From Micromonospora trifolii (GTDB taxonomy: Bacteria; Actinomycetota; Actinomycetes; Mycobacteriales; Micromonosporaceae), in the NCBI RefSeq assembly GCF_022229005.1, contig NZ_JAKKFD010000005.1, positions 1-64,000 of the forward strand: a stretch of 64,000 nt of DNA, written 5' to 3'. The position numbers and the translations under genes are program-made. Positions 61,623 to 64,000 of the stretch are shown here, one piece after another (the first letter of the stretch is position 1; each line of letters starts with the position of its first letter). The notes under the pieces are model-generated. The model made no database searches, had not been told where the DNA came from, and saw only the letters and a program-made list of their open reading frames with translations.

Positions 61623-64000
61623 ATGCCAACGACGGCCCAAGGCACACTCCGTTTCGTGCAACTGTGTCGCGCGGGCGACCCCGCCGACGCCGAGGACGGC
61701 ACCTGCACCCTCGGACCGACGATCATCACCGCGGTCCTGGACTTCCGCGGCGACTGCTCGCCACCGGTCCGCGACGCGCTGACCAGCCGCGACGTGGAGC
61801 AGGCCCAGGCGTTGTACGCCGCCCGACGCAAGGAGCAGGACGACCGCCTCGAAGATCTCGGGCGGCTGGCCCTGGACCTGCTCCGGCGTGCCGCCGTCGA
61901 CTCGCACCTCACCGTCGGGAAGCTGCGTCTGATCATCGGCGTGTGGACGACCGAGCGACGGGTCAACCCGGAACAGCTCCCCGCCGCGATGGCCGCCCTC
62001 ACCCGCTGGACCGTGGACATGGCAGCCCTCGGCCGGTTCCTGGGCCGACCGCGCGGTACCGCGTCGACCGTCCTTCCGCGCCTGCTGCGCGGCATCACGC
62101 TGATCCGTCTCGCCCTCACCAACGCCGAGGACACCTGCCTCGTACGCACGCTGATCGGGGGCCGCGAGCTGGAACTGCCGCCCGCGCCGAAGCCGGCCCC
62201 GCAGCTCGACACCGACGTCGCGGTGGCCCAGCACTTCAGCGACCTGGCCATCCACACAGCGCGTCTGCTCACTCGGGCACGCGCCACCGGGCGCCCCGAT
62301 CCGACGCTCGCCGACGTCCAGGCGGCAGGCTTCCCCGACCTCGGCCCGGCCATCGAGGCGACGGCCCGCGCCGCTGGCGAACTCGGCGTGCCAGTCACCG
62401 CCAGGCTGCGTACCCTCGGCACGCTCTTCGACGGCGAACGTGAGGCCGCCCGCCGCCGCGTGGACCGGCGAGCCAACCCGCTGGAGTCGGGGCGGCTGGT
62501 CGAGAACAACCCCATCGACATCGGCGACGACATCGAACACATCCCGTCCCGCGTACCGGTGCTGAGCGCGCAGGCCCGGGTCGCCGGCCGCGGCGACCTC
62601 ATGATCATTCGGACCACGCACCTGCGCTACGATCTCGGCGAGATCTCGCACGTCGAGAACGTGCTGGCCAGCGAGGTACGCGGCCGCACTCACGTGGTCG
62701 ACACCAGCACCCAAAAATCGGTCACCACCTCGACCCAGTCGATCGCCGAGACCACCCAGGAGTTGGAGACCACCGAGCAGAACAGCCTCGACCGCGCGCT
62801 CACCACCGCGGCGACCCAGACCAGCTCGACGTCGCTGGGAGTCAGCGTCTCGGGCGGCTTCGGCCCGGTGCAGGCCGGCGTCGACATCAACGCCGACCGG
62901 TCCACGACCACCGCCAGCAGCATGAGCTCGGCCGTGTCGTACTCCAAGACCCTCACCGAGCGGGCCTCCGAACTGTTGCGCAGCGAGGTCTCCGAACGCC
63001 GCGCCATCACCAGCACGACCCGGGTGACCGAGACCAACGAGCACCGGTTCGACAACGCCGGCGGATCGGCGAACATCGCCGGCATCTACCGCTGGCTCAC
63101 CAAGATCGACCAGGCGCAGGTCTACAACTACGGCGAGCGGCTGCTGCTCCAGTTCGTCGTGCCCGAGCCGGCTGCCGTGCTTGTCTACCTGGCGCAGCAG
63201 ACCACCGACGAGGGCGCGGTCGCCAAGCCGGCCGGCTGGTTCCTCGACGTCGCCGACCTCAACGAGGAGAACTACGCCGACAAGGCCGCACGCTGGGACG
63301 TCGTCGGTGTCGAGCCCCCGCCCGAGGAGGTGGTGTCCGCCACGGTGACCTTTGCCGACCCACCGGCCCGGCCGTTCGACTACGCCCAGAACTCCACCGA
63401 CAAGTCCCAGCCCGAGTGGGGTTACAGCTCGTACGTCGGCGACGTGCCGGTGCCGAGCGGCTACGCGGCGACCGAGGCGTACGTGACCACCACCTGGGGG
63501 CTGGAGGAGGGTGAGTACCCCGACGACGTGGGAAGCCCGCCCCAGGCCGTGCAGATCGCAATCGGGGAGTGCCGCGTCACCGCCAACGACACCACCAACG
63601 GCGAGCAGACCGTCGAGCTGGCGCACGTACTCCCCGGGCCGTTGCCCGTCGGGATCAGCGCCGACCAGCGCGGCGGCCTCACGGTCGTGGTGCGGGTGCG
63701 CTGCGAACGTACCGATGCCGCCTACGAGGCGTGGCGGCTGCGCGCGTACGAGATGATCCGCGCGAGCTACCTGGCGCAACTGTCGGCGTACGACAACGAC
63801 CAGCGCCTCCGGCTGGCCCGAGCGGTCTACCGGTCCGAGCAGGCCCCCGAGACGAACCGGCGCGTCGAACAGCTCGAACTGAAACGAGCCTGCCAGTCCG
63901 TGCTCTTCGGCCACGAGTTCGACCAGTTCGGTGGCCTGACGTTCCCGGCCGACGACGCCCCCCGCATCAACCGCCTGGAGACCACCGCGGAGGCCGACCA
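61623..64000 (+). CDS. Unassigned cluster protein C (partial, runs off window)
   Basis: At least 792 residues, open to the window end. Reading: MPTTAQGTLRFVQLCRAGDP..., a helical N-terminal half (about 1-330), then HVENVLASE near 343, a Ser/Thr-rich segment (about 356-475; TTSTQSIAETTQELETTEQN, SVSGGFGPVQAGVDINADRS), FDNAGGSANIAGIYRWL near 476, and a beta-rich C-terminal part with FVVPEPAAVLVYL. No family can be named with confidence. ATG 61623 has GGAGG upstream. Together with A and B it forms a compact three-gene unit. Confidence 0.75.
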   Translation, partial: MPTTAQGTLRFVQLCRAGDPADAEDGTCTLGPTIITAVLDFRGDCSPPVRDALTSRDVEQAQALYAARRKEQDDRLEDLGRLALDLLRRAAVDSHLTVGKLRLIIGVWTTERRVNPEQLPAAMAALTRWTVDMAALGRFLGRPRGTASTVLPRLLRGITLIRLALTNAEDTCLVRTLIGGRELELPPAPKPAPQLDTDVAVAQHFSDLAIHTARLLTRARATGRPDPTLADVQAAGFPDLGPAIEATARAAGELGVPVTARLRTLGTLFDGEREAARRRVDRRANPLESGRLVENNPIDIGDDIEHIPSRVPVLSAQARVAGRGDLMIIRTTHLRYDLGEISHVENVLASEVRGRTHVVDTSTQKSVTTSTQSIAETTQELETTEQNSLDRALTTAATQTSSTSLGVSVSGGFGPVQAGVDINADRSTTTASSMSSAVSYSKTLTERASELLRSEVSERRAITSTTRVTETNEHRFDNAGGSANIAGIYRWLTKIDQAQVYNYGERLLLQFVVPEPAAVLVYLAQQTTDEGAVAKPAGWFLDVADLNEENYADKAARWDVVGVEPPPEEVVSATVTFADPPARPFDYAQNSTDKSQPEWGYSSYVGDVPVPSGYAATEAYVTTTWGLEEGEYPDDVGSPPQAVQIAIGECRVTANDTTNGEQTVELAHVLPGPLPVGISADQRGGLTVVVRVRCERTDAAYEAWRLRAYEMIRASYLAQLSAYDNDQRLRLARAVYRSEQAPETNRRVEQLELKRACQSVLFGHEFDQFGGLTFPADDAPRINRLETTAEAD

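Noticed and set aside
61569..63914. A 781-codon open frame on the minus strand opposite cluster protein C
   Set aside because: The plus strand is open over the whole stretch with a GGAGG ribosome site, coupling to genes A and B, and sensible composition. The antisense frame is low-complexity (Gly/Val/Arg/Gln) with no motif.

Overview
The window is very GC-rich (about 70% or more), dense in GTG starts, and codes mostly on both strands in short convergent or divergent blocks. Gene content (SigE-family and ECF sigma factors, DUF397/XRE-DUF5753 pair, DUF3152, a mycothiol-type DinB/maleylpyruvate isomerase fold protein, spore photoproduct lyase-like radical SAM enzyme, many secreted hydrolases with ricin or snapalysin domains) points to a sporulating actinomycete, most likely Micromonospora or a close relative. 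There is no rRNA, tRNA, IS element, integrase or CRISPR array that I can see. Ordinary chromosomal content dominates.

Layout. 1-8.7 kb: htpG, an SDR, a secreted M28 aminopeptidase, a large hybrid sensor kinase ending in an RsbW-like ATPase, and a SigE-family sigma/anti-sigma-like pair. 8.8-17.7 kb: DUF3152 lipoprotein, a two-protease fusion (snapalysin plus trypsin), an AMIN-like secreted protein, an ECF42-type sigma unit (DGPF/YCII protein, sigma, DHFR-like), a DUF6069 membrane protein, a degenerate secreted EEP-fold protein, a peptidoglycan-binding/M15-like protein and L-rhamnose mutarotase. 17.8-22.8 kb: an AfsQ/CseB-like two-component system translationally coupled to a GerMN lipoprotein, then a 60-aa LPxTG-tail protein coupled to a GT2 glycosyltransferase. 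22.9-32.1 kb: TetR plus DHA2 exporter, a mycothiol-dependent-fold enzyme, rtcB with a 41-codon upstream ORF and divergent WYL regulator, ThuA-ricin protein, SPL-like enzyme, VanX-like dipeptidase. 32.3-43.7 kb: LacI regulator, cyclophilin, D,D-carboxypeptidase, double-MerR regulator divergent from a DrrC-type UvrA-like ATPase, tyrosine phosphatase-like protein, lysozyme-like secreted protein behind three tandem ECF/sigma-R-type promoter motifs, LuxR two-component system, DedA. 43.8-58.3 kb: small enzymes (nitrilase, VOC, DinB, hydrolase, GNAT, phosphatase), a Ser/Thr kinase, an autoregulated-looking LacI gene, XRE/DUF397, GGDEF, GntR with tandem Cys-rich small proteins, APH, flavodoxin-like, PemK-like, NUDIX and a bacterial serpin.

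The most unusual stretch is 58.36 kb to the end: three tightly packed same-strand genes (559 aa, 522 aa, and at least 792 aa running off the window) that I cannot assign to a known system. The first carries a pre-toxin-like segment near its C terminus, the second overlaps it by one base, and the third has a Ser/Thr-rich middle region. They look like one multi-protein machine, perhaps related to polymorphic toxins. Because of the GC content, long open frames also occur antisense to nearly every gene; those were left out.
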